This document shows, in pieces, positions 1 through 8,412 of a stretch of DNA of 41,755 nt. The stretch is from Rhodococcus aetherivorans (lineage in GTDB: Bacteria; Actinomycetota; Actinomycetes; Mycobacteriales; Mycobacteriaceae), in the NCBI RefSeq assembly GCF_011058165.1, contig NZ_JAALEG010000057.1, positions 1 through 41,755 of the forward strand, written 5' to 3'. Both the position numbers and the translations under genes were made by a program. Each line of letters starts with the position of its first letter. Position 1 is the stretch's first letter. The notes under the pieces are model-generated. The model was not told the origin of the DNA, searched no databases, and worked only from the letters and a program-made list of their open reading frames with translations.

Positions 1-21
1 CGCCGCCCGGGAGGGGCGGCG
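1..21 (-). terminator. GC-rich hairpin after the MFS gene
   Basis: Eight-base perfect arms CGCCGCCC (1-8) and GGGCGGCG (14-21) enclose a 5-base loop. They lie 12 bases beyond the stop codon of the leftward MFS gene. Whether a T-tract follows lies outside the window, so terminator function is inferred from position and stem strength only. Confidence 0.5.
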
Positions 22-33
22 GGCCGGCGTGCG

Positions 34-1530
34 TCACCCGGCGGGCACCTCGGCGACGTGCTCGGCGGGACGCCGGTTCGCCGCCGGCAGGGCGAGCGCG
101 GCGACGAACACCACCACCGCGCACGTCGCGCACACCAGGTAGGCGATCGAGAAGCCCGCCGTGGTGATGCCCCCGTTCGACAGATGCGCCGCGAGAACGG
201 TCGCGACCACCGCGCTGCACACGGTGCTGCCCGTGGTGCGCAGCAGCACGTTGACACCGTTCGCCGCGGCGGTCTGCTCCAGCGGGACCGCGCCCATGAT
301 CAGCACCGGCAGCGTGCAGTACACGAGGGTGGTGCCGATGGCGGCGACGCCGAGCGCCACCACCACCGACCACAGCGGCTTGTCCGGCACCGCATGCAGC
401 GAGTATCCGCACAGCAGGAACAGTGCGCCGGCCAGCATGGGGACCTTCGTTCCCCACCGGTCGGACAACCGCGCCGCGACGAGGGAGAACGACATCATCG
501 CGAAGCTCGCCGGCAGCTGGCACAGGGCCGCGAGCAGGATCGGCAGCCCGTAACCGGCGCCGCGGTCCGGGTCGGCCTGCAGCAGCTGCGTGGTGATGAG
601 GGTGTTGCCGTAGAACGCGAACCCGACCAGCAGGGCGGCCAGGTGCGGCATCAGGACGGTGCGTCGCGCCGAGACCCGCAGATCCACGAGGGGGTTGCGG
701 TTGCGCAACTGCTGGAAGCCCCACAGTCCGAACAGGACCACGGCGGCGGCGAACATCGACAGCACGGCCGGGCTGGTCCAGCCCCAGGTGCTGCCCTGGG
801 TGATCGGGACGAGCAGGCTCACCAGCGCGGCGGTCAGGCCGACCGCGCCGACGCCGTCGAACCGGCCGCCGGTGCGGGTGCGGGACTCCCGGATGAACAC
901 CGCGGCCGCGGTCATCACCGCCGCGCCGATCGCGGTGGTGACCCAGAACAGCACGTGCCAGTTCGCGAACTGGACGATGGCCGCGGCGAACGGGATGCCC
1001 AGGGCGGTGCCCAGTCCGAGCGTGGAGCTGAGCAGGGCGATCGCCCGTCCGATCCGTTCCCTGGGCAGTTCCTCGCGCAGGATCGACATGCCGATCGGGA
1101 TGATCGCGGCGCCCGCGCCCTGCAGGCCGCGGGCGGTGATGAGCACCGCGATGTTCGAACTGATCGCGCAGAGCAGCGACCCGACGGTCATCAGGACCAG
1201 GGCGACGAGCAGCATGCGCTTCTTGCCGATCATGTCGGCGAGCCGCCCGAAGATCGGGGTCATCACGGCCCCGACGAGCAGCGTGGTCGTCACCAGCCAC
1301 GACACGGCCGTGGTGTCGGCGCCCGTCAGGGTCGGCATGCTCGGCAGCAGCGGCACCATGACCGTCTGCATGATCGCCTGGAAGATCGCCCCGACCGCGA
1401 GGATAGGGAAGACGAAACGCGACGGCCGGGGCGCGACGGCCGTTCCCGACCCACCGGCGGACGCCGCGGCGAGGGGCCGGTCCGGCCGGGACCCGCGCAG
1501 CCGGAGGGGGTGGGTGGACACGTACGCCAT
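34..1530 (-). CDS. MFS drug-exporter-type transporter (DHA2-like)
   Basis: This 498-residue integral membrane protein has the length and about 14 hydrophobic segments expected of the 14-TM DHA2 branch of the major facilitator superfamily, which exports drugs or other toxic compounds by proton antiport. The N-terminal 40 residues are hydrophilic. Segments then run to the C-terminus, with the family's cytoplasmic loop signature GRLADMIGKKRM near residue 95 and a second-half counterpart ARLSDRWGTK near 352. The ATG start is preceded by a very strong ribosome binding site (complement of CCTCCTCC, 1535-1542). The gene lies downstream of a TetR gene on the same strand. Two operator-like boxes sit directly in front of its start, so repression by that TetR protein and release by an exported ligand is the obvious model. 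The substrate is unknown. Confidence 0.88.
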   Translation of the reverse strand: MAYVSTHPLRLRGSRPDRPLAAASAGGSGTAVAPRPSRFVFPILAVGAIFQAIMQTVMVPLLPSMPTLTGADTTAVSWLVTTTLLVGAVMTPIFGRLADMIGKKRMLLVALVLMTVGSLLCAISSNIAVLITARGLQGAGAAIIPIGMSILREELPRERIGRAIALLSSTLGLGTALGIPFAAAIVQFANWHVLFWVTTAIGAAVMTAAAVFIRESRTRTGGRFDGVGAVGLTAALVSLLVPITQGSTWGWTSPAVLSMFAAAVVLFGLWGFQQLRNRNPLVDLRVSARRTVLMPHLAALLVGFAFYGNTLITTQLLQADPDRGAGYGLPILLAALCQLPASFAMMSFSLVAARLSDRWGTKVPMLAGALFLLCGYSLHAVPDKPLWSVVVALGVAAIGTTLVYCTLPVLIMGAVPLEQTAAANGVNVLLRTTGSTVCSAVVATVLAAHLSNGGITTAGFSIAYLVCATCAVVVFVAALALPAANRRPAEHVAEVPAG

Positions 1531-1549
1531 CGGTCCTCCTCCGCGTGGG

Positions 1550-1589
1550 GTGAATAATTGTTTACTAGGCTAAGTGAATAGCCGTTTAC
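1550..1589. promoter_or_regulatory. Tandem TetR-type operator boxes
   Basis: Two 16-base boxes, GTGAATAATTGTTTAC (1550-1565) and GTGAATAGCCGTTTAC (1574-1589), share 13 of 16 bases. Each is an imperfect palindrome of form GTRAA-N6-TTYAC. They start 24 bases apart, in the AT-richest part of the 100-base gap between tetR and the MFS gene. The arrangement fits binding of two TetR dimers over the MFS promoter. The link to the adjacent TetR protein is inferred from position. Confidence 0.6.
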
Positions 1590-1630
1590 CCCGCAACAGA
1601 GGTGACCCGCGTCTCACCCCGGACCGTCTG

Positions 1631-2188
1631 TCACTCCGCCCCGTCGAGCAGCTCCTGCACCAGCGGCGCGTACCGCGCCACCACGTCCGGCACGGAACCG
1701 GTGGCCCGCTCCCCCAGCATCCGGCGCCGCATGATCGCCAGCCCCATCACCATCGACATCGCCAGCTCCGCGCGCAGCCGCGCGTCCGGACCGGGCAACC
1801 GCGCGGCGAGCGCGTCGATCATCTGCTTCGAGTAGTTCTCCCGGAGCGTGCGGTTGCTCTCCTCGCTCGCCCCGCTCATGAACAGGATGTTCATCGAGAG
1901 CGGCTTGTACGGCTCGAGCGGCCGGGCCAGCATCGAGACCATCCGCTCCCCCAGCTCCCCGAGCGGGCCGTCGAACAGCACCCGCGCCGCCTCCTGGAAG
2001 TCGACCAGGGCGTCGAACAGCTGCTCCTTGGAGCCGAAGTACTTGATGATCAGCGGCGCGCTGACCCCGGCGTCCTCGGCGATGTCCTTGAGGGTGATCT
2101 CGCGGTACGGGCGCGTCGCGAACGCCATGCCCGCCGCGTCGAGGATCCGGCGGCGCGTCTGCTCCCCGGTGCGCCTCGGCGCCGTCAC
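1631..2188 (-). CDS. TetR/AcrR family transcriptional regulator
   Basis: This 185-residue protein has a typical TetR N-terminal helix-turn-helix (residues about 10-55: RRRILDAAG, then [20 protein letters not shown] and [11 protein letters not shown]), followed by an all-helical ligand-binding and dimerisation domain of normal length. The GTG start at 2188 overlaps the recR stop by four bases (GTGA), so tetR is translationally coupled to recR. The downstream gene on the same strand is an MFS exporter, and paired palindromes lie between them. It therefore probably represses the exporter. A longer open frame runs upstream antisense to ybaB and the amidase gene, but the TetR homology begins right at this GTG, so the extension is not coding. 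Confidence 0.88.
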   Translation of the reverse strand: MTAPRRTGEQTRRRILDAAGMAFATRPYREITLKDIAEDAGVSAPLIIKYFGSKEQLFDALVDFQEAARVLFDGPLGELGERMVSMLARPLEPYKPLSMNILFMSGASEESNRTLRENYSKQMIDALAARLPGPDARLRAELAMSMVMGLAIMRRRMLGERATGSVPDVVARYAPLVQELLDGAE

Positions 2189-2793
2189 AGTGTGCGTCGG
2201 CCCGAGAGCGCCCGGCCGAGGGTCAGCTCGTCGGCGAACTCGAGGTCGCCCCCCATGGGCAGACCGGACGCCAGCCGCGTCACCGTCAGGCCGGGGAAGT
2301 CCCGCAGCATCCGCACGAGGTACGTCGCGGTGGCCTCGCCCTCCGTGTTGGGGTCCGTCGCGATGATCACCTCGGCGACGTCGACGCCGTCCTCCTGGTT
2401 GCCGATGCGGGTGAGCAGCTCGCGGATCCGCAGCTGGTCCGGCCCGATGCCGCTGAGCGGATCGAGCGCGCCGCCGAGCACGTGGTAGCGGCCCCGGAAC
2501 TCGCGGGTGCGCTCGATGGCCTGCACGTCCTTCGGCTCCTCGACCACACAGATCTGGGTGCGGTCCCGGCGCGGATCGGAACAGATCCGGCAACGCTCCT
2601 GATCCGACACCGTGCCGCACACCTCGCAGAACCGGACGCCGTCGCGCACCTGCTGCAGGGCCGCCTGCAGCCGGTCGATCTCCGGCGGCTCGAGCGACAA
2701 CAGGTGGAACGCGATGCGCTGGGCGCTCTTCGGACCGATGCCCGGCAGCTTGCCGAGCTCGTCGATCAGGTCCTGGACCGGTCCCTCGTACAC
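2185..2793 (-). CDS. recR: Recombination mediator protein RecR
   Basis: RecR acts with RecO (and RecF) to load RecA onto gapped single-stranded DNA. The 202-residue length is normal for the family. The N-terminal helix-hairpin-helix [20 protein letters not shown] is at about 13-32, the four-cysteine zinc finger at C56, C59, C68 and C71, and the Toprim domain follows with [12 protein letters not shown] near 83 and a [15 protein letters not shown] segment. The start is GTG at 2793, with GAGGAG a few bases upstream overlapping the end of ybaB. The ybaB-recR pairing is conserved across bacteria and matches Rv3716c-Rv3715c. The stop overlaps the tetR start. Confidence 0.97.
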   Translation of the reverse strand: MYEGPVQDLIDELGKLPGIGPKSAQRIAFHLLSLEPPEIDRLQAALQQVRDGVRFCEVCGTVSDQERCRICSDPRRDRTQICVVEEPKDVQAIERTREFRGRYHVLGGALDPLSGIGPDQLRIRELLTRIGNQEDGVDVAEVIIATDPNTEGEATATYLVRMLRDFPGLTVTRLASGLPMGGDLEFADELTLGRALSGRRTL

Positions 2794-2802
2794 GTGACTC
2801 CT

Positions 2803-3141
2803 CTAGAAGCCGGGCAGACCGGGGATGCCGCCGCCCAGCCCGCCGGCCAGTGGGCCGAGCTTCTCGGAGGCGATCTCCTGCGCCTTCGCCGACGCGTCGG
2901 CGATCGCGCCGATCACCAGGTCCTGCAGCGTCTCCACGTCCTCGGGGTCCACGACCTTCGGGTCGATGTGCAGGCCGACGACCTCGCCGGTCCCCTTCAC
3001 CGTCGCCGTCACCAGGCCGCCACCGGCCTGGCCGGTCACCTCCGCCTGCGCCATCTCCGCCTGGGCGGCCATCAGCTGCTGCTGCATCTGCTGCGCCTGC
3101 GCGAGGAGCTGCTGCATGTCGGGCATTCCACCGGGTTCCAA
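2803..3141 (-). CDS. ybaB: YbaB/EbfC family nucleoid-associated protein
   Basis: This small DNA-binding protein (112 residues from the chosen start) belongs to the family encoded between dnaX and recR in most bacteria. The N-terminal half is a Gln/Met-rich helix ([19 protein letters not shown]). The conserved core [20 protein letters not shown] and [17 protein letters not shown] follows, and the tail is Gly/Pro-rich. I chose the TTG at 3141, because AAAGGA lies six bases upstream and the resulting N-terminus (MEPGGM) resembles the MQPGG of the mycobacterial homologue. The ATG at 3126 would give 107 residues. The stop is 9 bases from the recR start, so the two form an operon. In this window the gene is far from dnaX. 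Confidence 0.95.
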   Translation of the reverse strand: MEPGGMPDMQQLLAQAQQMQQQLMAAQAEMAQAEVTGQAGGGLVTATVKGTGEVVGLHIDPKVVDPEDVETLQDLVIGAIADASAKAQEIASEKLGPLAGGLGGGIPGLPGF

Positions 3142-3202
3142 GGCATGTCCTTTCCGCGGGATTTCGCAACTCAGGGTAGTCCGTCCCCGGTACCGTGACG
3201 GC

Positions 3203-3961
3203 ATGCGCGTGCGTGGACTGTCCCGCCGGATCACCGTCGCCGCCACCTGCGTGCTGGCCCTGTCCCTGCCGGGACTGCCCGCGACCGCGAACCAGGACCT
3301 GCCGCTGGCCGGTCGCACCGTCTTCCTCGATCCCGGCCACAACGGCGCCAACGACGCGAGCATCACCACCCAGGTGCCCACCGGTCGCGGCGGCACCAAG
3401 AACTGCCAGACCACCGGCACCAGCACCGACTCCGGCTACGCGGAGCACACCTTCAACTGGGACGTGGCCACGCTCGTGCGCGCCGAACTCGAGCGGCTCG
3501 GCGCGCACGTGCTGCTCAGCCGGCCCGACGACACGTCCGTCGCCGCCTGCGTGGACCGTCGCGCCGAGGAGGCCAACGCCTCCGGCGCGGACGTCGTGGT
3601 CAGCCTGCACGCCGACGGCGGGCCGGCCGACGGCCACGGCTTCCACGTCAACTACTCGGCGCCCCCGCTCAACGAGGTGCAGGCCGGCCCGTCCGTCGCC
3701 CTCGCCACCGCCGTGCGCGACGCCCTCGTCGATGCGGGCCTGTCCCCGTCCACCTACCTCGGCACCGACGGCCTGCTCGGCCGCGACGACCTGGCCGGGC
3801 TCAACCTGGCCCGACGGCCGTCCGTGCTGGTCGAGTTCGGCAACATGCGCAACGCGGCGGACGCCGCGACGATGACCGGCCCCGAAGGGCGGCAGCGCTA
3901 CGCCACCGCCGTCGTCGCCGGGATCGTCGCGTTCGCCGGCGAACCGGCCGAGGCTCTCTAG
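3203..3961 (+). CDS. ami1: Secreted N-acetylmuramoyl-L-alanine amidase (Ami1/Rv3717-like)
   Basis: This zinc hydrolase cleaves the bond between muramic acid and the peptide stem in peptidoglycan and acts outside the membrane. The 252-residue product has an N-terminal signal peptide ([17 protein letters not shown], predicted cleavage after PATA). The Amidase_3 metal ligands are visible: H46 in DPGHNG, E81 in YAEH and H136 in SLHADGG. The catalytic glutamate is E211 in [11 protein letters not shown]68 and C116 could form the disulfide described for the mycobacterial enzyme. There is no cell-wall-binding repeat, as in Rv3717. It is divergent from ybaB. Its TAG stop shares the palindrome CTAG with the stop of the converging SRPBCC gene. 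Confidence 0.93.
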   Translation: MRVRGLSRRITVAATCVLALSLPGLPATANQDLPLAGRTVFLDPGHNGANDASITTQVPTGRGGTKNCQTTGTSTDSGYAEHTFNWDVATLVRAELERLGAHVLLSRPDDTSVAACVDRRAEEANASGADVVVSLHADGGPADGHGFHVNYSAPPLNEVQAGPSVALATAVRDALVDAGLSPSTYLGTDGLLGRDDLAGLNLARRPSVLVEFGNMRNAADAATMTGPEGRQRYATAVVAGIVAFAGEPAEAL

Positions 3962-4392
3962 TCCAGCTCGCGCTTCAGGTTCGCCAGCACCTGCTCCTGG
4001 ATCTTGCGCAGCCCGAGCGGGGCGAAGGTCTTCTCGAAGAAGCCGCCGATGCCACCCGCGCCCTTCCACTCAGTCAACGTCACCACGGTCGAACCGGTGC
4101 CGTTGGGCACCACGCTCCACGTGGTCACCAGGGACGAGTTCGCGTCCCGCTCGGTGATCGTGCTACCCGACACCGCCACTCGCGCCTCGACGTCGCGGGC
4201 CCGCTTCTTCGTCGCCTGCAGGATCCAGTGCACGACCGTGCCGTCGCCGCGGCCACCCGAGAGCACCCGGTAGTCGCGGTACTGCTCGGTGAGGATGCGC
4301 GGACGCACCGACTCGTAGTCCGCGAGGGCCTCGAGCACCCGCTCCGGCGCTGCGGCGAGCTGAATCGAACTGCTGGCGCTTACCTGTCCCAC
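3958..4392 (-). CDS. SRPBCC/START-like family protein (Rv3718c-like)
   Basis: This 144-residue protein of the polyketide cyclase/START-like superfamily forms a single hydrophobic ligand pocket; its ligand is unknown. The sequence shows an opening strand SIQLAAAPERVLEALADYES, a middle GDGTVVHWILQATKKRARDVEARV, and a C-terminal helix FFEKTFAPLGLRKIQEQVLANLKREL. The GTG start at 4392 is preferred over the upstream ATG at 4446 because AGGAGGAAC precedes it closely and the N-terminus GQVSA matches the mycobacterial form. It is divergent from the FAD oxidoreductase gene and is a conserved neighbour of the amidase. A lipid-handling role would fit the adjacent fatty-acid genes, but this is inference. 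Confidence 0.9.
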   Translation of the reverse strand: MGQVSASSSIQLAAAPERVLEALADYESVRPRILTEQYRDYRVLSGGRGDGTVVHWILQATKKRARDVEARVAVSGSTITERDANSSLVTTWSVVPNGTGSTVVTLTEWKGAGGIGGFFEKTFAPLGLRKIQEQVLANLKRELD

Positions 4393-4529
4393 TGTTCCTC
4401 CTGTGTCTCGTGGGCCGCTCACGTCGCGGCCGTCACCGAGTCCCATCCTGCCTGCTTCATCGTCGCGCCCGGCCGGGCCCGCGGGGCTATTGTGAAGATC
4501 GCCACCGGCGCGTCGCCCCAGGGAGTCGT

Positions 4530-5963
4530 ATGCAGAAGCCGAAGTCAGTCGTAGCCCCGAGCGGAGAATCCGCCCACCGGGCCGGTGTCGAGCGCCTGTT
4601 GCGCTCCTACCGCGCCATCCCAGCCGACGCCCCTGTGCGCCTGGCCAAGAAGACCTCCAACCTGTTCCGGGCCCGGGCCCGGGTGGACGCGCCGGGCCTC
4701 GACGTGTCCGGCCTCGGCGGGGTCGTCTCCGTCGACCCCGCCGCGCGCACCGCCGACGTCGCCGGCATGTGCACCTACGAGGATCTGGTCGACGCGACGC
4801 TCCCCCACGGCCTCGCGCCCCTCGTGGTGCCGCAGCTGAAGACGATCACCCTCGGCGGGGCGGTCACCGGACTCGGCATCGAGTCGACCTCCTTCCGCAA
4901 CGGCCTGCCGCACGAGTCGGTGCTCGAGATGGACATTCTCACCGGGGCCGGCGAGATCGTCACCGCCACTCCCGACGGCGAGCACGCGGATCTGTTCCAC
5001 GGCTTCCCCAATTCCTACGGCACCCTCGGATACGCGACGCGCCTGCGCATCGAGCTCGAGCCGGTGAAACCGTACGTGGCGCTGCGGCACCTGCGGTTCG
5101 ACTCGCTCGACGAGATGCAGTCCGCCCTCGACCGCATCGCCACCGAACGGGTGCACGCCGGGGTGCCGGTCGACTATCTCGACGGAGTGATGTTCTCCGC
5201 GACCGAGTCCTACCTGACCGTCGGCACGCAGACCGACGCACCCGGCCCGGTCAGCGACTACACCGGCGAGCACATCTACTACCGCTCCATCCAGCACGCG
5301 TCCGTCAACCATCCCAGGACCGACCGTCTCACCATCCGGGACTACCTGTGGCGGTGGGACACCGACTGGTTCTGGTGCTCGCGCGCCTTCGGCGCCCAGA
5401 ACCCCCGGATCCGGCGGCTGTGGCCGAAGCACCTGCTCCGCAGCAGCTTCTATTGGAAGCTGATCGCCCTCGACCACCGCTACGGTATCGCCGACCGCAT
5501 CGAGCGACGCAAGGGCAACCTGCCGCGCGAACGCGTCGTGCAGGACATCGAGGTGCCGATCGAGCGGACCGCGGAGTTCCTGCGCTGGTTCCTCGACGAG
5601 ATACCGATCGATCCGGTGTGGTTGTGCCCCTTGCGGTTACGCGAGAACGGACCCGCAGCGGGCGATGTCCAGCGCCCGTGGCCCCTGTACCCGCTCGAGC
5701 CGAAGCGCACCTACGTCAACATCGGCTTCTGGTCGTCGGTGCCGACCGTTCCCGGCGAGATCGAAGGCGCGGCGAACCGTCGCATCGAACACAAGGTCGC
5801 CGAGCTCGACGGGCACAAATCGCTGTACTCCGACTCGTACTATTCACGCGCGGAGTTCGAGCAGCTCTACTACGGCGGCGGGGACTATCCCGCCCTGAAG
5901 AAGCGGTACGATCCCGAATCCCGTTTGCTGGACCTCTTCTCGAAGGCGGTGCACAACAGATGA
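4530..5963 (+). CDS. FAD-binding oxidoreductase, DHCR24/BfaA-like (Rv3719-like)
   Basis: This 477-residue flavoprotein has an N-terminal PCMH-type FAD-binding domain (residues about 40-190: VVSVDPAARTADVAGMCTYE, LKTITLGGAVTGLGIEST and FHGFPNSYGTLG) and a C-terminal substrate domain similar to sterol delta-24 reductase-type enzymes. The ATG at 4530 has GGGAG upstream. The stop overlaps the next start by four bases (ATGA), so it is tightly coupled to a SAM-dependent fatty-acid methyltransferase. In actinomycetes such pairs (BfaA/BfaB, TmsA/TmsB) convert oleoyl chains to 10-methylstearoyl chains: the methyltransferase makes a 10-methylene intermediate and the flavoprotein reduces it. This pair is a candidate for that job or a paralogous one. 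Confidence 0.88.
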   Translation: MQKPKSVVAPSGESAHRAGVERLLRSYRAIPADAPVRLAKKTSNLFRARARVDAPGLDVSGLGGVVSVDPAARTADVAGMCTYEDLVDATLPHGLAPLVVPQLKTITLGGAVTGLGIESTSFRNGLPHESVLEMDILTGAGEIVTATPDGEHADLFHGFPNSYGTLGYATRLRIELEPVKPYVALRHLRFDSLDEMQSALDRIATERVHAGVPVDYLDGVMFSATESYLTVGTQTDAPGPVSDYTGEHIYYRSIQHASVNHPRTDRLTIRDYLWRWDTDWFWCSRAFGAQNPRIRRLWPKHLLRSSFYWKLIALDHRYGIADRIERRKGNLPRERVVQDIEVPIERTAEFLRWFLDEIPIDPVWLCPLRLRENGPAAGDVQRPWPLYPLEPKRTYVNIGFWSSVPTVPGEIEGAANRRIEHKVAELDGHKSLYSDSYYSRAEFEQLYYGGGDYPALKKRYDPESRLLDLFSKAVHNR

Positions 5964-7261
5964 CCACGTTGCGAGAACCACGCACGAACGACGGCCGGCT
6001 CACCCTCGCCCAGATCCTCGAGACCGTGACCGGCGGCGAGCTGCCGGTGCGGTTCACCGCGTACGACGGCTCCAGCGCCGGCCCCACGGACGCCCCGTAC
6101 GGCCTGCGGTTGACCTCGACGCGCGGCACGACCTACCTGGCGACGGCCCCCGGCGACCTCGGCATGGCACGCGCCTACGTCTCCGGTGACCTCGAGGCCG
6201 AGGGCGTCCACCCCGGCAACCCGTACGAGCTCCTGAAGGCCCTGGGCGACCTGCACTTCCAGCGCCCGCCGGCACTGACGCTCGCCCAGATCGCGCGCTC
6301 GCTGGGCTTGGAGACGCTCAAGCCCATCGCGCCGCCCCCGCAGGAGCACCTGCCGCGCTGGCGCCGGTTCGCCGAGGGCCTGCGGCACTCGCGCAGCCGC
6401 GACGCCGAGGTGATCCACCACCACTACGACGTCTCCAACGCGTTCTACGAGCGCGTCCTCGGCCCCTCCATGACGTACACGTGCGCCCTGTTCGACTCGG
6501 AGACGCAGAGCCTCGAGGACGCGCAGGAGAACAAGTACCGCCTCGTCTTCGAGAAGCTGCGGCTGCAGCCCGGGGACCGGCTTCTCGACATCGGCTGCGG
6601 CTGGGGCGGGATGGTCCGGTACGCGGCGCGGCGCGGCGTCAAGGTGCTCGGCGTCACCCTGTCGAGTGAGCAGGCCGAGTGGGCGCAGAAGGCCATCGCC
6701 GAGGAGGGGCTCACCGACCTCGCCGAGGTCCGCTTCTCCGACTACCGCGACGTGCCCGAGACCGGCTTCGACGCGATCTCGTCGATCGGGCTGACCGAGC
6801 ACATCGGCGTGCAGAACTACCCGGCGTACTTCCGGCGGCTGCACGAGAAGCTGCGCGAGGGTGGGCTGCTGCTCAACCACTGCATCACCCGCCCGGTCAA
6901 CCGCGGTCCCGTGAAGGCCGGGGGCTTCATCGACCGGTACGTCTTCCCCGACGGCGAGCTCACCGGCTCGGGCCGCATCATCACCGAGGTCCAGGACGTG
7001 GGCTTCGAGGTGCTGCACGAGGAGAATCTGCGCCAGCACTACGCGCTGACCCTGAAGGGCTGGTGCGAGAACCTCGTCGCCGACTGGGACGCCTGCGTCG
7101 CCGAGGTCGGCGAGGGCACCGCCCGCGTCTGGGGCCTGTACATGGCCGGCTCCCGCCTCGGCTTCGAACGCAACGTCGTTCAGCTGCACCACGTCCTGGC
7201 CGTCAAGCTGGGCCCGGACCAGGAGCCGAACGTCCCGCTGCGCCCTTGGTGGGTGGCCTAG
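5960..7261 (+). CDS. Cyclopropane-fatty-acyl-phospholipid synthase family methyltransferase (Rv3720/BfaB-like)
   Basis: This SAM-dependent methyltransferase acts on double bonds of membrane phospholipid acyl chains. Its 433 residues include an N-terminal domain of about 140 residues typical of bacterial CFA synthases, then the substrate region HHHYDVSNAFYERVLGPSMT (153-172), the SAM-binding motif LLDIGCGWGG (208-217), and later ISSIGLTEHIG and GGFIDRYVFPDGEL. This full-length form differs from the shorter mycolic-acid cyclopropane synthases of about 290 residues. It starts inside the stop codon of the FAD oxidoreductase, so the two are co-translated. That coupling favours a methylene-transfer-plus-reduction route to 10-methyl branched fatty acids over simple cyclopropanation, but sequence alone cannot decide the product. 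Confidence 0.92.
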   Translation: MTTLREPRTNDGRLTLAQILETVTGGELPVRFTAYDGSSAGPTDAPYGLRLTSTRGTTYLATAPGDLGMARAYVSGDLEAEGVHPGNPYELLKALGDLHFQRPPALTLAQIARSLGLETLKPIAPPPQEHLPRWRRFAEGLRHSRSRDAEVIHHHYDVSNAFYERVLGPSMTYTCALFDSETQSLEDAQENKYRLVFEKLRLQPGDRLLDIGCGWGGMVRYAARRGVKVLGVTLSSEQAEWAQKAIAEEGLTDLAEVRFSDYRDVPETGFDAISSIGLTEHIGVQNYPAYFRRLHEKLREGGLLLNHCITRPVNRGPVKAGGFIDRYVFPDGELTGSGRIITEVQDVGFEVLHEENLRQHYALTLKGWCENLVADWDACVAEVGEGTARVWGLYMAGSRLGFERNVVQLHHVLAVKLGPDQEPNVPLRPWWVA

Positions 7262-7275
7262 GCGGCTCCGCCGCC

Positions 7276-7318
7276 CGTGCGTGGTTCTGGTAGTGCCCGC
7301 TACCAGAACCGCGCACGG
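7276..7318. repeat. Hairpin repeat, copy 1 (left of AbiEi-like gene)
   Basis: Arms GTGCGTGGTTCTGGTAG (7277-7293) and CTACCAGAACCGCGCAC (7300-7316) pair at 16 of 17 positions around a 6-base loop. The element begins 15 bases after the CFA-family stop codon and contains the stop codon of the AbiEi-like gene. A 43-base relative with 35 identical positions lies at 8413-8455. It may serve as a transcription terminator for the rightward gene. No T-tract follows. Confidence 0.75.
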
Positions 7319-8337
7319 CAGCTGCAGGGGTTCGGCTCGTCCCGCACCCAGCCCAGCCGGGTCAGTACCGTCTCGACCTCCCGCGCGACGTCGCACGGCG
7401 ACGACGCCACCTCCCGATAGCCGAAAACCAGTCGCGACCGGCGGGCCAGCTCGGCGGCGTTGTCGCGGCGCCGGTCACGGAAGGCGACTTCGCGCATCGA
7501 ATGGACCCACCTGCCGTCCAACCGCACCGTGAGCGGGCATCCGGCGCCGTCGTACGTGCAGTCCTCGTACAGGGTCCTGCCGTCCACGACGACCGGACTC
7601 TGCCGGCGCGCCACGGGCAGAGCGTGTGCACGCTCGACGTCGATCGCGTAGTGGTATTCGAGCACGGACTGCACCCCGTCTGCGAGCAACGTCACCGCCT
7701 CTGCCAGCGAACTCCGATATCGATACGGCGGTCGTTCCTCGAGTCGCAGACGCACATCGGCCAGTCGGATGCCGGCGTTCGTCACGGTGGCGATCAGCGA
7801 CAGGTACGCCTCCCGCGGCGACGGTTGCGCGGTGGCCAGATCCAGTGCGGTGTCGACCTTGGTCGTGCGCGGCAAGTACCGATCGACGCCGATGTGTGCG
7901 TGTGCCCGTGACCGGTGCACGACTACCCCCGGATGGAGAACGGCAGTCGGCTTCGACACCGGCAGCTTCGCTTTCCGTCCTGGTGCCCGCACCGTGGCTC
8001 GCTGCGGCAGCGCAGACTTCCCCACGGGAACGGTGAGGTGAACCGGTGCGGTGTCGTCGACCGGAAGCATGCCCCACACCTCGGCCGCGGTCCGGTGACT
8101 GAGCATCGCCGCTCCGCCCCCATACAGCAGGGCCGCCTCGAGCACCATGGTCCGCGTCAACGGTCCGCTGCTGACGGCATACACGCCCTGCAGGACACGT
8201 TGCCACCGTCCCGTATCGAGCAGATGCCGGACCGCTCCACGGCCCACCCCCAGCGCAGTCAGCTCCGCCTGTGTGACCAGACCGGCCCGATCGTCGACCA
8301 GCTTCTGAATCTCGCTCTTCCCGAAGTCGTCCCCCAT
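7300..8337 (-). CDS. AbiEi-antitoxin-like N-terminal domain protein with DUF559/Vsr-like C-terminus
   Basis: Residues about 1-90 match the AbiEi N-terminal winged-helix region common in actinobacteria (VDDRAGLVTQAELTALGVGR, LLDTGRWQRVLQGVYAV, MLSHRTAAEVWGM). The C-terminal 100 residues (SVLEYHYAIDVE, then TLYEDCTYD and FRDRRRDNAAELA) resemble the restriction-endonuclease-like fold of DUF559/Vsr proteins. The product has 345 residues from the ATG at 8337. An in-frame TTG at 8370 would add 11 residues but sits in a strong palindrome. No AbiEii-type nucleotidyltransferase toxin is adjacent, so this is not a complete type IV toxin-antitoxin pair. The gene lies between two related hairpin repeats, and its last codons and stop are encoded in one of them. 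Function unknown. Confidence 0.8.
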   Translation of the reverse strand: MGDDFGKSEIQKLVDDRAGLVTQAELTALGVGRGAVRHLLDTGRWQRVLQGVYAVSSGPLTRTMVLEAALLYGGGAAMLSHRTAAEVWGMLPVDDTAPVHLTVPVGKSALPQRATVRAPGRKAKLPVSKPTAVLHPGVVVHRSRAHAHIGVDRYLPRTTKVDTALDLATAQPSPREAYLSLIATVTNAGIRLADVRLRLEERPPYRYRSSLAEAVTLLADGVQSVLEYHYAIDVERAHALPVARRQSPVVVDGRTLYEDCTYDGAGCPLTVRLDGRWVHSMREVAFRDRRRDNAAELARRSRLVFGYREVASSPCDVAREVETVLTRLGWVRDEPNPCSCRARFW

Positions 8338-8365
8338 GCCGTCGATGATGGCCGACCCGGCGACG

Positions 8366-8401
8366 GGCAAGGGCTCCCGACCGTGGTCGGGAGCCCTTGC
8401 C
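8366..8401 (-). terminator. Perfect 17-bp stem hairpin downstream of fadB
   Basis: Arms 8366-8382 and 8385-8401 are perfectly complementary (17 bp) around a 2-base centre; the core arm is GGGCTCCCGACC. It lies 60 bases past the fadB stop and 28 bases upstream of the AbiEi-like start on the same strand. This is the strongest palindrome in the window. It is best read as a transcription terminator separating the two genes, although there is no U-tract. Confidence 0.65.
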
Positions 8402-8412
8402 TGTGGACAACT

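Noticed and set aside
1631-4069. An 812-codon open frame on the minus strand ending in TetR
   Set aside because: Only the last 185 codons show a protein family; the rest is antisense to ybaB and the amidase gene or out of frame with recR, and is low-complexity Arg/Gly/Ala sequence typical of GC-rich shadow frames.
7300-8337. A complete type IV AbiE toxin-antitoxin system
   Set aside because: Only an AbiEi-like N-terminal domain is present; no AbiEii nucleotidyltransferase gene lies on either side.
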